The translations under genes were made by a program, and so were the position numbers. This document shows, piece after piece, positions 1 to 12,110 of a stretch of 64,000 nucleotides of DNA (its first letter is position 1; each line of letters starts with the position of its first letter). Origin of the DNA: Nannobrachium achirus (taxonomy: Eukaryota; Chordata; Actinopteri; Myctophiformes; Myctophidae); contig OY997640.1 in NCBI GenBank assembly GCA_963921795.1, positions 15,373,186-15,437,185 of the forward strand. Reading direction: 5' to 3'. The notes under the pieces were generated by a model. That model had not been told where the DNA came from, ran no database searches, and saw only the letters and a program-made list of their open reading frames with translations.

Positions 1-3000
1 TCTTTGCCAAATGCCATGAACGTGTAACTTTGCATGTATGATTTAGAGGCTGAAGAATAATTTGCATAAAACCGCAATATTGATTGAAGTATTAAAAAAT
101 TATATTTCACTTTAAAAGAAATCCGCCGAGACTAGTTTGACCGTATTGGTCCAAAGTTCATGTGAAAAAAGTTTTGTGCGCGTAACGCAAAAATCCCAGG
201 AGGAGATAGATTTTTACTGTTTTTTATATAATTCAAAATTCTGGGGGATCTAAAGGTCAGAGGTCAAAAGTCAGAGTGCAAAAGTTGTTCGGCATGAGGA
301 GACGCATAAGTGTATACAAGTTTCATGACTGTACGTATAACAGAGCATGAGCTCTATCTGTTCAAAGTTCGCACTTTCGAAGGCTTCCTACAGCGCCACC
401 ATTTGGCCGATTGCTGTAAAAAATAATAGCACACTTCGCCACTGTAAGCTGAACACATTGATGTTTTTATTTTCATTTTCTGTCTAAGTATGTAGGAGTA
501 GAAAGGAACCGAAGTTTTGAGGAGAACTTGATATGACGGTTAGATATTGTCACTAGAAAAATATTGTTCCTTCGAAACAATTGTGGGCTCGCTTCAAGCC
601 AGAAAACAATGGCTATAAAAGTACAAAATGTCAAGATCGCAGGCAGTGCTCTCTTTGACGTTACTGACGTCAAAGATTGGTCCATTTTGTTCCAAAAATG
701 TGTTGTGCCAAAAGTTGACCCGCTGGTGGCGCTATTATAACAGGCCAATGTAAGAAGGGTGGTATCTGTTCCTTGACCTATTGGGAATGTGCTTGCAAGA
801 TTTCACTGACATTGCAGGCTGTGTTCATGATTTGAGGTGTTTTTGGCTTTGGCCACTTTATCGCTGCTTGCAGCTATATTTGTTATTATTTTTCTTTTTG
901 TGTGTGTGTGCACTTCATAGGCATATTAGATAAAGGTCCTTAGATTGTGTGTAGAATGTTTCATGCAAATTGCAAAAAAAATCCTAACGGGTTTAAGCGT
1001 TTCACAAACTGCTCAAAATGATATAGCGCCCCCCTTTGGCCAATTGGAGTGAGATTGGATTTAGTGATATTTGGACTAACACTCTACATCTTTGCCAAAT
1101 GCCATGAACATGTTACTTTGCATGTATGATTTAGAGGCAGAAGAATAATTTGCATAAAACTGCAATATTCATTGAATTATTAAAAAAGCATGTTTCAATT
1201 AAAAAAAAAATCCGATCTGACAGATCTTTAGATATTGGTCCAAAGTTCACGTAAAAAAAGTTTTGTGCACGTGGAGCGAAAATTCCAGAATAAAAGCGGG
1301 TTTACGCGTTTTACAAACTGCTCAAAATGGCGGAAAATCGAAGGGCGGAGCTTACTTAACAAAGACACAGATGTCTTCCGCTCGAGTCAAAGCACGCGTG
1401 TAAGCAAGTTGCATGTCTTAAAACGAAACGAGTCATGACTTATGCCCGTTTGAAGTTTGAATTTTCAAACGCTTCGTATAGCGCCCCCCTTTGGCCGATT
1501 GGACTAAAATTGGTTTCAGTAATACTTTGACTAACCCTCTACATCTTTGCCAAATGCCATGAACGTGTAACTTTGCATGTATGATTTAGAGGCCGAAGAA
1601 TAATTTGCATAAAACCGCAATATTGATTGAATTATTAAAAAATTATATTTCACTTTAAAAGAAATCTGGTTGATCAATCTGACCGTATTGGTCCAAAGTT
1701 CATGTGAAAAAAGTTTCGTGCGCGTAACGAAAAAAACCCAGGAGGAGATAGATTTTTACTGTTTTTCATATAATTCCAAATTGTGGGAGATCTAAAGGTC
1801 AAAGGTCAAAAGTCAGAGCGTAAAAGTTGTTCGGCATGAGGAGACGCATACGTGTATACAGGTTTCATGGCTTTACCTCAAACACAGCATGAGCTATACC
1901 TGTTCAAAGTTCGCACTTTCGAAGGCTTCCTACAGCGCCACCATTTGGCCGATTGCTGTAAAAAGTAATAGCACACGTCGCCACAGTAAGCTGAACACAT
2001 TGATGTTTTTATTTTCATTTTCTCACTAAGTATGTAGGAGTAGAAAGGAACCGAAGTTTTTTGATACTTGCACTGACTGCCTGCCTAGTATAGAAATAAT
2101 GACAATATCTAAAGTGTGCTCGCCTTATAGGCGAGCCCACAACTAGAAAAATATTGTTCCTTCGAAACAATTGTGGGCTCGCTTCAAGCCAGAAAACAAT
2201 GGCTATAAAAGCACAAAATGTCAAGATCGCAGGCAGTGCTCTCTTTGACGTTACTGACGTCAAAGTTTGTCCATTTTTTTCCAAAAATGTGTTGTGCAAA
2301 AGTTGACCCGCTGGTGGCGCTATAACAGGCCAATGTGAGAAGGTTGGTATCTGTTCCTTGACCTATTGGGAATGTGCTTGCAAGATTTCACGCACATCCC
2401 AGGCTGTGTTCATGATTTGAGGTGTTTTTGGCTTTGGACACTTTATCGCTGCTTGCAGCTATATTTATTTAACCTGACTGCCGCCAGATAGGTGGCAGCA
2501 GTGCGTACCGCCCTACTAGGGCGGTACGCACTGCTGCCACCTATCTGGCGGCAGTCAGGTTAATATTTATTATTATTATTTTATAATTTTTGTGTGTGCA
2601 CTTCATAGGCATGTTAGATAAAGGTCCTTAGATTGCGTGTAGAATGTTTCATGCAAATTGCAAAAGAAAATCCTAGAATAAAAACGGGTTTAAGCGTTTT
2701 ACAAACTGCTCAAAATTATATAGCGCCCCCCTTTGGCCATTTGGGGTAAGATTGGTTTCAGTGATATTTGAACTAACCCTCTACACTATTTTGTCATGAA
2801 AATGTGACTTTGCTTGTATGTTTTAGAGGCAGAAGAATAATTTGCATAAAAATGCAATATTGTTTGAATTATTTAAAAAAGCATGTTTCAATGTTAAAGA
2901 AATCCGATCTGACAGATCTTTAGATATTGGTCCAAAGTTCACGTAAAAAAAGTTTTGTGCACGTGACGCGAAAATTCCAGAATAAAAGCGGGTTTACGCG

Positions 3001-3765
3001 TTTTACAAACTGCTCAAAGTGGCGGAAAATCGAAGGGCGGAGCTTACTTAACAACGACACAGATGTCTTCCGCTTGAGTCAAAGCACGCGTGTAACAAGT
3101 TGCATGTCTTCAAACGAAACGAGTCATGACTTATGCCCGTTTGAAGTTTGAATTTTCAGACGCTTCGTATAGCGCCCCCCTTTGGCCGATTGGAATAAAA
3201 TTGGTTTCAGTGATATTTTTACTAACCCTCTACATCTTTGCCAAATGCCATGAACGTGTAACTTTGCATGTATGATTTAGAGGCAAAAGAATAATTTGCA
3301 TAAAACCGCAATATTGATTGAATTATTTAAAAAATATATTTCACTTTAAAAGAAATCCGACCAGACAGTTTGACCGTATTGGTCCAAAGTTCATGTGAAA
3401 AAAGTTTCGTGCGCGTAACGGAAAAAACCCAGGAGGAGATAGATTTTTACTGTTTTTCATATAATTCCGAATTGTGGGAGACCTAAAGGTCAGAGGTCAA
3501 AAGTTAGAGGGTAAAAGTTGTTCGGCATGAGGAGACGCATAAGTGTATACAGGTTTCATGGCTGTATGTATAACACAGCATGAGCTATACCTGTTCAAAG
3601 ATCGCACTTTCGAAGGCTTCCTACAGCGCCACCATTTGGCCGATTGCTATAGAAAATAATAGCACACTTCGCCACTGTAAACTGAACACATTGATGTTTT
3701 TATTTTCATTTTCTCACTAAGTATGTAGGAGTAGAACGGAACCGAAGATCCCGTCTACAGTATAC
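1..3765. repeat. Tandem array of a 1.54-1.70 kb repeat unit
   Basis: The block beginning TCTTTGCCAAATGCCATGAA recurs at 1, about 1541 and about 3236, each time followed by the same long stretch, so two full units and a partial third are present; the array may extend left of the window. Each unit holds an internal repeat: the motif TATAGCGCCCCCCTTTGGCC appears twice per unit (near 1023, 1479, 2719, 3170). Unit 2 is longer because it carries a 95-bp palindrome (2469-2563) and an extra stretch near 2062-2148 that is also found at 4790-4840. Short reading frames on both strands are conserved between units only because the DNA is repeated; I see no gene. The family is not one I can name. Confidence 0.85.
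2469..2563. mobile_element. Perfect 95-bp palindromic insertion
   Basis: Two 47-bp arms are exact reverse complements around a single central C at 2516. The outer ends are TTAACCTGACTG and its complement. The homologous position in unit 1 (about 870) lacks it. TATTTAT stands on both sides, compatible with a 7-bp target duplication. It looks like a small, recent palindromic element with no coding capacity; the superfamily is unknown. Confidence 0.8.
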
Positions 3766-4890
3766 TAGATAAATAACTAGAAAATGTGCAATTTGGGAAA
3801 TTGCGAGTGTGGTTGCCCGCCCCGCCCCAGTTTCACAAGGCGATTATGTTGTCACGTCGCTCCCGAGATCGTTTGTGTTTCGTTTTGAGAGGGTTGTTCC
3901 CCCTGAAAAACGCGTTTTGGCCTGAAACGGTTACGTTTTGCGCGTTTGTGGCGCCCCCTAAGGGTCGAAGTGGAAATGCTTCTGGGGATTTGTTGAATAT
4001 CCCACCCGCAACTTGTGGTTAAAATTTGGTGTTGACCGGATGTTTCGTTTGTGATTTATGGCTATTTTTGGCGAAACTGGCCCCTCTCGCTAACTTCGTA
4101 AGCCTGTTCCGGACGAACGGTATGGACTATCGAAATATCGCTTGAATATGTTTATCGCATGGGTCGATAGATCATGTGTACCGATTTTTGTGACATTTGG
4201 AGAAAATATTTAGGAAAAGGAGCAAAAAGTGTGTTTTGAAGAAAATTCAAAATGGCGGAAAATCTATCCTGACGCAAATGGGCGGGGCCTATATGGGGAG
4301 ATGCGTCATGACCCAAGGAATCCAGGGAAAAAATAATTTTAATTTTTCGACCTACGGTTCAAGAGTTATAAGCCAAAACATAAAGTGAGCTGTTATAGCG
4401 CCACCATGAGGCCGAGTGATGTATTTATAATTTGATTAATTCTTGCAATAATTATGAATCTCCTCTCCAAGTTTTGAAACTGTAGCTCCTATTGTTTGCG
4501 AGAGAAAAATAATCTAATGTCAGTTTTTGCAATTCCCATTATAAGTCAATGGGGAAAATTAATTCACTAATAAATTAATATCAATTAAACTATACAACTT
4601 TTCTCTTAGAAAAGTAATAGCACACTATTCCCGATCAAGCCGGTCGATTTGACATATGGCGCGAGTGTGTGGCCCAAAAACTGTGGGAGGAGATTCGCGC
4701 CGAAAAAAAGGTTACTCCAGTAAGTAAAGAATAATAATAAAGTTTCCCTAGAACTATAGTGTGTTGCCCTGTTAGGGCAACCACACTAAATAAATAATGA
4801 CAATATCTAAAGTGTGCTCGCCAGTTACTGGCGAGCCCACAATAAATGTAGTTAAGTGTTGTGGGCATGTGAAAAGCGAAGACATAAATC
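3766..4890. repeat. Repeat-derived block, no gene seen
   Basis: The stretch contains TATAGCGCCACCATGAGGCC and AAAATGGCGG motifs like those in the preceding array. It has an imperfect inverted repeat at 4758-4787 (AGTGTGTTGCCCT against AGGGCAACCACACT), and 4790-4840 matches 2090-2140. 3770-3830 resembles the reverse complement of 18410-18460. No convincing coding sequence is present. Confidence 0.6.
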
Positions 4891-4987
4891 AGTCAAACCA
4901 TTCTGGATTTTGCTCATAACTTTACCACACTGACTCTTTATCACTGCAAGACTCACACAGTCTCGCAGTGATAAACACTGAAGTATA

Positions 4988-5172
4988 AGGGTTCCCAAAC
5001 TTGTAAGGCCGTGACCCCCCAACATAATCATATTTGAACTGGGGACCCCCCACCCTGACGAGCTCTTGGAATTGTAGGAGTTGAGGCATTGTATTTACTT
5101 GGAGTTGCTGGTGAATATTGTGAAAATAGCAGATCTACAAGCTCACAATGCCTCGCAATGCAATGCGAGGCG
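4988..5172. mobile_element. hAT-like MITE fragment with half of the hairpin cassette
   Basis: The sequence resembles the element at 14580-14962: a CCGTGACCCCC-type end leads to GTGAAAATAGCAGATCTACA at about 5120. The 5' arm runs to the GC-rich tip CCTCGCAATG and the return arm stops after CAATGCGAGGCG, so the right half is missing. No target duplication is visible. Confidence 0.6.
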
Positions 5173-5502
5173 ATTTGCTTGACTCATAGCTCGCTCGGGA
5201 GTGCCTCTCGTGGCTCAAGTCTGCTTTAGACAGGTGCGACTCCTCTATCGTTTGAACAGGGTTTTTTTTTTTTTTTACAGTTTTCTTTTACAACTTGGGT
5301 TTAAGAACGGCACCAGAAGACTGGAGGGGTTACGATAGGCCGGTTGATGCAAAGGAGAATCATAACCTTCCGGTTCAGCAAATCCTTTGTCCCATGTACA
5401 ATCAGTCTCTGGAATAAAAAGACAGCAGCTAAATACATGTTTCCTTGTATGAACATGTTTTATGCACTTTTTGTAACGATGATTGTATAGTTTGTTTTTA
5501 TT

Positions 5503-5770
5503 GCGACTACAGGTCGCAATAAACACAGTCGACTATGAAAACGGTCACAGCTTGTCAGTAACACCTGTCCAAGGCCAGGGTAACTCCTCGATTGTGACAT
5601 CACATTGTGACATCACATTCCGTCCTTGTCCCTTGTAGGCAGCATGGAGATCCCTGATGTCGTCAGCATTAGCTTGGAATGCCCATATATGGACATATTG
5701 TGTGAGTCTCATGTGGTCTATAACATAAGACATCTATGATGTCAGACGTCAGTCATATCCATATTTGGCG
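5503..5770. repeat. CArG/CRE-like dispersed repeat, fragment
   Basis: The fragment opens with a TTGCGAC...GTCGCAA inverted end (5508-5520) like the one that closes the insertion at 34371. It contains TGACATCA twice near 5595-5612 and a perfect CArG consensus CCATATTTGG at 5759-5768. This combination recurs at 33.3-34.4, 45.0-45.3, 59.9-60.6 and 62.0 kb. I see no coding sequence. Confidence 0.55.
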
Positions 5771-6560
5771 GCACTGGCGCCCCAGTAGTCAAGCGCAGGT
5801 CTTGATGACCCTCCCTGGAGATGCCTTCTGGGACGTCTGGTTTCCTGGTTCAACCTCTGCATGTCCCATATACTCAGAGAGGACGAGAGAGGATTGCTAA
5901 AAGGGTGGTACACACCTTTTCAAATAATGGCTTCTGGTGCCAAGCTACCCACCTGTACAGCGCTCGAACTGCTAGCCTTGAACCGTGCGTAGAATGCGTT
6001 CAGATCGTTTGCGAGTGCAGCGTCAGCACTCTCCGTCGATGGCTGCTTGCCCTTATAATCCCGCAATTTATTTTAAAGACCCTCGCCATGCACACACCTT
6101 GTGCGTTAGTTACTCTTTGACTTTGTCCTCATAAAAGTGCTGTGCGATGTCACTGGGCCGTTTCTGTCTTTTACATGCTGCTCTAGGTATATTACACTAT
6201 TATCCCTACTCCGCATATAAACACGTTTTCGTTATTACTAATATGGTTGACCGAAGTCCCTATTAGCCTATTTTCTGTTTTCTGGGGAAAGGTTTCTGGG
6301 GAAAGGTTTCTCTGGAAATAGCTGGTTATTATAGCCGACAACAAATTGCAAGCTTGTCGATCACCCATCGCCCATCACCCATCACCCATCGTCGTGTCCT
6401 GCAAATCTTCTCTTCCTCTGTGTCACCTCGTCTAACTTCTCTGGAGATATTCCTGGATTGAGGGAGCTGATATCTGATTACCAAAAAGGACAAAACAAGG
6501 AGGAAAACAAGTTACTCTGTATGCAGACAGTCCTTAAACCAAGAGCAGCAATGTTCTAAT
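5771..6560. other. Unassigned stretch, nothing recognised
   Basis: Apart from a short run of CCCATCACCCATC near 6362-6390 I find no repeat borders, gene or RNA here. The reading frames present are short and show no family resemblance. Confidence 0.4.
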
Positions 6561-6561
6561 G

Positions 6562-7030
6562 CAGGGGTCTTCAACAGGGGGTCTGGGACCCCTAGGCCTA
6601 GGGGGTCCTCATAGTTACTACAGTCCTACAAATCTTTGTGTGATAGAAACCTTTTTCTCCTTTTTGTATATTAACCACTTGAACCCATAGCATCCATATT
6701 CTAAGAACTTTAGCCAAAAATAGCAGATCTACAAGCTTGTAGATCGGCTATTTTCAGCAAAGAGGTTTGGTGAAGAGAGGGAAAAGAGCAGACTAAGTAC
6801 AGAGTGAAAGGTCAAGTTTATTAAGTATTGACGGTTCAAGTGGTTAAATATCTGAAAACACTTGAAAAGAGCTTGTAGATCTGCTATTTCCACTACTTTT
6901 TGAAAGTGTTTGAAACTATATTAACATTTCTCAACATGGAAACGATTATGACAATTATGCAAAATAATTGCGATTACCTCAAATAATTGCGATTAGACGA
7001 TTATTATGTAGTAATTGTGACAGCCCTAAC
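6562..7030. mobile_element. Two truncated hAT-like elements, each with hairpin cassette sequence
   Basis: CAGGGGTCTTCAACAGGG at 6562 matches the left end of the complete element at 63077-63526, and the minimal hairpin at 6716-6755 (TAGCAGATCTACAAGCTTGT then back) lies at the equivalent position. Its right end is missing. A second element reads in from the right: CAGCCCTAA near 7022 and AT-rich sequence lead back to a half hairpin (GAGCTTGTAGATCTGCTATT) at 6868-6893. The two appear to be broken against each other. Confidence 0.6.
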
Positions 7031-7411
7031 GCCGGGACCCAGGGGTAAGTGGGTGTGACGTCAGGACAAACTCTATTGCGTTGTTCAGTAACACCAAAGC
7101 CCGCTCTGTATACTCCTCAGGATGAATACAACAGCCGTGCATAATGAAAGAGATGATTTCCCGCAAGAGAGATGAAAAGGATGACGTATAGGATCAAGAG
7201 ATACTCCAGATCAGGCTATACAGCACGAACGCGAGACAGCTGTGATTTCACATGGATTACACCAGTTATTGTTGTTTGACACAGAACAGATGCCAATTCC
7301 TTCCACAAACCCACACAGATTTCCTGGATTCCTTCTCCATTCTATCCCTTACGAACACAGAGAAAGAGGTATGCTGCAGGTGATCACCTGGTGCGATATA
7401 TGGTGGGAGAG

Positions 7412-7908
7412 CAGGGGCGTCAATTGGGTATGGCAGGGGTATGCAGCTGCCATACCCTGGGTCCAGGGGGAAAATAAAAGTGCAAATTAAAAAAATGCAA
7501 AATTTAACAAAATGGCCACTTTAACAAGGTATTATAATTATATTCTCCACACTTTTATTCTCCCCATCTTGACAAGATGGTATATTCCCAGGTTCCACAG
7601 GTGCAATGCATTATTGTTAAATGTGGCACGTTTACTAACATGCTAAGTTTTGCTGCACTTGAACAACCATTCGGGGCTGCCATACCCAGCCCAAGAAACC
7701 GCAGAAATCTGTGTAAAAAACTGACAAAACTAGTTTTTATTTCAGACATTTTGAAAATAGCCGATCTACATGCTCACAACGCCTCGCAGCGCGAGGCGTT
7801 GATCTGCTATTTTCACAATAGAACCATGTTATACAAAATGTAATGCCTCTTTTCCATGAGGACTCCCATCTTTGCCATACCCTAGCTTTTGCTGAACTGA
7901 CGCCACCG
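7412..7908. mobile_element. hAT-like MITE, complete, 8-bp TSD
   Basis: The element starts CAGGGGCGTCAATTGGGTAT and ends GAACTGACGCCACCG. It is flanked by a perfect 8-bp duplication TGGGAGAG (7404-7411 and 7909-7916), the hAT signature. The hairpin cassette sits at 7751-7817 with a CGCCTCGC/GCGAGGCG tip. Related copies are at 19379-19596 and 32842-34567. It encodes no transposase. This copy serves as the uninterrupted reference for the insertion inside 32842-34567. Confidence 0.88.
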
Positions 7909-8051
7909 TGGGAGAGAGCTCTCTCTCTAAAAAAAAAGAACATCACAGTGTCTCAAATCACATTTATTTTTACCCCATTAAGACCATGAGATTGATTCTA
8001 AAAAATGTCTTCTAAATCATAACAGTTTTCTGAAAAAATATGTTTCTATGT

Positions 8052-8370
8052 CGGTGGTTCTCAAACTTTTTTTTAAATAAAGGACCCCCAGAATTAGAGG
8101 TATATTTTGTTATAGATTCAAAGATTTGAAAATACAAAAGCGGCAGAGGCTCAGGGGTAGAGTTGCCGTCTTAGAGCGTTCAGAGTTAGTGTCGAAGCGT
8201 CCTTGAGCAAGACTCTGAACCCCTAGTAATGTAATTCAGTATCATAATATCATCGATTTTCCAAAAATAGCAGACCTACAAGCTCATAGCGCAGCACTCG
8301 GTGCCGCGCTATGAGCTTGTAGATCTGCTATTTTTGAATAGCTAAAGTATAAAATAATGGTTGAAGTGGT
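8052..8370. mobile_element. hAT-like MITE with hairpin cassette and a SINE-like insert
   Basis: GGTGGTTCTCAAACTTTTTT at 8053 is the hAT-type end seen also at 18900 and 12390. The hairpin at 8263-8336 has near-perfect arms and a GCACTCGGTGC tip. Between them, 8131-8225 reads like a tRNA-derived SINE: GGCTCAGGGGTAGAGTTGCC resembles an A box and a CCTTGAGCAAGACTCTGAAC segment follows. The right border was not fixed. Confidence 0.55.
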
Positions 8371-8463
8371 TAAAAGAGACACATTTTTGTGTTTTTACTC
8401 GCGATCGATTGCACACTTTTGGGCGTTGTGATACCGGGCAGTGATGGTCGATGTGGTCTGGTC

Positions 8464-9077
8464 TTAAAGTGATACAGTAGTTCACCTATTTTTGACATAA
8501 AGCTGTGTGAAATACTTGCCATTATAACAGTGGTTAAAAATGTATTAATTGATTACCAGAGTCCCGTGGTCAGAGTTCTGGTCAGTTTCTATAGAATATT
8601 AAGTAGTTCCAATGGGGTGGGGGCCATTTGGCGTGGCCCAATCATTGAAAATAGATTAATCCACAAAACTAGCATCATTTGTATTGTTGGCCTATTTCTA
8701 CCATATAGAGCCACGTTTCGTTCTGATCAGCTGCCTGCAAAGCACCTTGTTTTGGGGAAATACGTTGCAGCGGCGTGGTGATACTGGACACAAAAAATAG
8801 TACCATGTGACAGAGGGGTCAAAGTTGAACGAAAGTTGGTCTATTTGGTAGAAATAGGTCAACAATACAAATGAAGCTAGTTTTGTGGATTCATCTATTT
8901 TTAATGATTGGGCCATGAGCCCCTGCCAAATCACCGGAACTACTTTATATTCATCTAAAACTGACCAGAACTCTGACCAAGGGACTCTGGTAATGGATTA
9001 ATACATTTGTAACCACTATTTTAATGGCAAGTATTTCACACAGCTTCATGTCAAAAATAGGTGAACTATCACTTTAA
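8464..9077. mobile_element. TTAA-flanked foldback element (piggyBac-like MITE)
   Basis: TTAA at 8464-8467 and 9074-9077 bracket termini AGTGATACAGTAG... and ...CTATCACT. The inverted repeats are very long: roughly 240 bp on each side align as reverse complements, around a unique centre of about 130 bp (8705-8835). Transcripts would fold into a long hairpin. TTAA duplication is the piggyBac hallmark; no transposase is present. Confidence 0.8.
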
Positions 9078-9332
9078 GTCACCGTCGTATTCCTGACCTT
9101 TTCCCCCCCGGCGCCGTTCTCTTCTGGAGAGGCGCCGTTGTCATTAGTTGTGTCGTTGTCTGTTCAGATAGGATCTCTGTATGGCCATGAAGACGTATAT
9201 TATATAGGAGATCAGAAACCAGCTTCTTCTTCTTCTTTCTGTGTCTGATGAATATAATCCAATAATGTCCGGAAGTTCACTACATCAGATATATCAGTTG
9301 TTGTCTTTTCATGTCAACGACGACCCCCCGAA

Positions 9333-9430
9333 ATGACATGTGTTCGGCTGCGGACCTCCCATCTCAAAAAGATGTTGAGCCAGGGACCCCCGGAAGCAAA
9401 GATTTTAGTTAAAATGTTCAGAAAAATCAC
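9333..9430. mobile_element. hAT-like MITE fragment
   Basis: GCGGACCTCCCATCTCAAAA followed by CAGGGACCCCCGGAAGCAAA matches the interior of the GGACCCCCATCTCAAAA family at 12435-12500 and 18935-18975. No termini or hairpin remain. Confidence 0.5.
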
Positions 9431-9794
9431 ACCTGGTGTGAAGTGAGCGGTGCTATTCATGAGTTAATTTCATCAAGCGTCCCGCGAAGCTTGGCCCGAT
9501 ATGTGACCCTGGGGTCGTACGACAAACTTTGAGCGTTTTGTGCCTAGACGTAGGCCAGATGTAGGCCACATGTAGGCCATGCTTCAGAGCCCGGACAAAG
9601 CCAGATGTTGGAGCTTAGCTCCTTCCAGGAGCACCTCTCAAAAATACACAAATATATTGATAGCAATATTGCCGTGACGAGCGTTGCAAAATTTGCCCCA
9701 CCCGATAGGCACAGAATCATAACTCATATTCCCAGCGCCGCTGCTACAATGACGCGCACAACGCACTGTGCGTCAGATTCTTACTTTTGCATTG

Positions 9795-9848
9795 CAACTG
9801 GCTGTTGTGGGTGCCCGACCCCCAACAGCCAGTTGTGGGTCGGGCACC
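9795..9848. repeat. Interleaved inverted repeats in pseudoknot order
   Basis: Four blocks occur in the order A-B-A'-B'. A is CAACTGGCTGTTG (9795-9807), B is GGTGCCCGACCC (9810-9821), A' is CAACAGCCAGTTG (9823-9835) and B' is GGGTCGGGCACC (9837-9848). A' and B' are exact complements of A and B, so the two stems cross rather than nest. No gene association is apparent. Confidence 0.75.
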
Positions 9849-10105
9849 AAAATGGGTTGCAGCAGCCCTGTAGTCAACATGTGCAGTTTCAACTCCCCTT
9901 CTAAGTTTTCAAAAAAAGGTGTACAGAAATTCTTTTTACAGGGGAGACATATTCGCATAATTATAACCACACCTGACCTGGGGGTCTATTAATGTTAACT
10001 CCATAGACACATAACGGACAAAACTGAAAAAGTGCAAAACTATGGCACCGCCTCTTTCACAAACATGCTCGCTAACCTCGCCTCACCAGGCTTTCTGCTG
10101 GGAGA

Positions 10106-10381
10106 AAGCCTGGTCTTTGTTTAAAAATAGAACGGATGGCATCCTACGTCATTTCGTATTCAAAACGGACTACACTTTGGCAGGAAACACAAAACCGGAA
10201 ACAGTTTCAACCCGGTTAGCGCATGCGCAAGTAGTTTGCGCATGCGCAAGTAGTTTGCGCATGCGCAAGTAGGGGTTAAAACTGTTTCTATTTTGGTGTT
10301 TCCTGCCAAAGTGTAGTCCGTTTTTTACTACAGAATTACGTAGGACGCCATCCGCTCCCGACCAGATCAAAAGCCCAGGCT
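10106..10381. mobile_element. Long-TIR MITE with a central 19-bp tandem repeat
   Basis: The outer ends read AGCCTGG and CCAGGCT. About 100 bp at each end align as inverted repeats, including GGCAGGAAACAC and AACACCAAAATAG-type matches. The middle (10219-10272) holds three copies of GCGCATGCGCAAGTAGTTT. A 12-bp-arm hairpin (10085-10114) overlaps the left border. No clear target duplication was found. Confidence 0.65.
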
Positions 10382-10585
10382 ACACGCTCGCAGGCAGGCA
10401 CGTACGCACGCGCGCACACACGCACGCACGCACACACGCACTTCCTCAGCTTCCCATACCGCCATACATTAATACACTCCTTGCTCATGGGAGTGGAGGG
10501 AGGAGGGAGGAGGGAGGAGGGCTCCTATGTGAGATCTCAAGAGGTATGTTTGTCATCCCAGTCAGAGAGATGCTCCATCCATGAC

Positions 10586-10655
<70 letters not shown>
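10382..10655. repeat. Simple repeats: (GCAC)n-rich tract and (CT)n
   Basis: 10382-10441 is a CGCA/CACA-rich tract. 10496-10520 is a short GGAGGGA tract. 10589-10655 is an uninterrupted (CT)n array. Apparent reading frames here are poly-Leu-Ser or poly-Arg-Glu artefacts. Confidence 0.9.
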
Positions 10656-10659
<4 letters not shown>

Positions 10660-10778
10660 CTGCCTCCATTACCCCTCCACAAACCGCTCCATATATCCTG
10701 ACATCCGGACGTTTATAGCATGCACCGCAATATATGTGTGCTGTTGCACCGCTGGACTCTCTTTATGACACTCACATG

Positions 10779-10801
10779 TACACACACACACACACACCCG
10801 T

Positions 10802-10843
<42 letters not shown>

Positions 10844-10915
10844 GCACGCGCGCACACGCGCACGCACACGCACACACGCACGCACGCACGCACACACACA
10901 CACACACACACACGC
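10779..10915. repeat. (AC)n microsatellite with GCAC variants
   Basis: This is a compound (AC)n/(GCAC)n array. Translations give only Thr-His or Cys-Val repeats. Confidence 0.95.
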
Positions 10916-10959
10916 CACAAGCTACATCAATATGTACCGTATCTGTCCATCCGTTCAAG

Positions 10960-11165
10960 TACCGTATATTGACTCGGTCGGGCAAAAAACACGTGTCCAA
11001 AACGGTTACTTTCCAGGATTGAAAAACAGCCAAAGTAGCAGATCTAACAAGCTCGAAACGCGGCGCGAAGCAACGCGTTTTTCGAACTTGTTATTGTAGA
11101 TCTATTACTTTTGACGCTTTCGCGTGACGCTGCAGTGTGATCGAGTGAGGTGGTAAATTTACGGG
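10960..11165. mobile_element. CTGTCGGG-family MITE with hairpin cassette
   Basis: The left part CGGTCGGGCAAAAAAC and GTCCAAAACGGTTACTTT match the CTGTCGGGTGGAAACC end at 40301. The hairpin at 11032-11112 uses the AAAGTAGCAGATCT variant of the arm and a CGCGGCGCG tip. The following GACGCTTTCGCGTGACGCTG also recurs at 40382. Confidence 0.65.
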
Positions 11166-11223
11166 GAAAAAAACCCCACTAAAAGTTAGAACGTGGAGAT
11201 AAGAGGTTTCTGCCCAACAGTAA

Positions 11224-11745
<522 letters not shown>

Positions 11746-11747
11746 CG

Positions 11748-11767
11748 AGGAGAGAGAGACAGAGAGA

Positions 11768-11834
<67 letters not shown>
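11748..11834. repeat. (GA)n microsatellite
   Basis: The array starts with a GAGGAGAGAGAGACAGA variant and becomes pure GA; it is the likely right half of the array interrupted at 11336. Confidence 0.93.
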
Positions 11835-11837
<3 letters not shown>

Positions 11838-12110
11838 CCTCAGGGCTGCTGTAGGTCCTGTGTGGTTGCTTGTACATACAGGCTGTAGTGGCTGGGAGAG
11901 ACGTGGCTGTTCTGCACAGCGCTCACTCTCACATGATAATAAGATGAATATATTCATTGTTTACAGTACATGATGGCACCTCTGCTGCTGCTCACCTTCT
12001 TGCCTTGGGGTGGGGTGTGTCGGCTCCTCATTTTCCCCCAGCCAATGGGATGATGCTACTATTCTCTTTAAGCAATCTAGAGCGGGGACGCATTATCACT
12101 TTAACCATTA

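Noticed and set aside
473-2299. Minus-strand frames sharing TSVTSKRALPAILTF between two places
   Set aside because: The similarity follows from the 1.5-kb DNA repeat; there is no start context, domain or length conservation.
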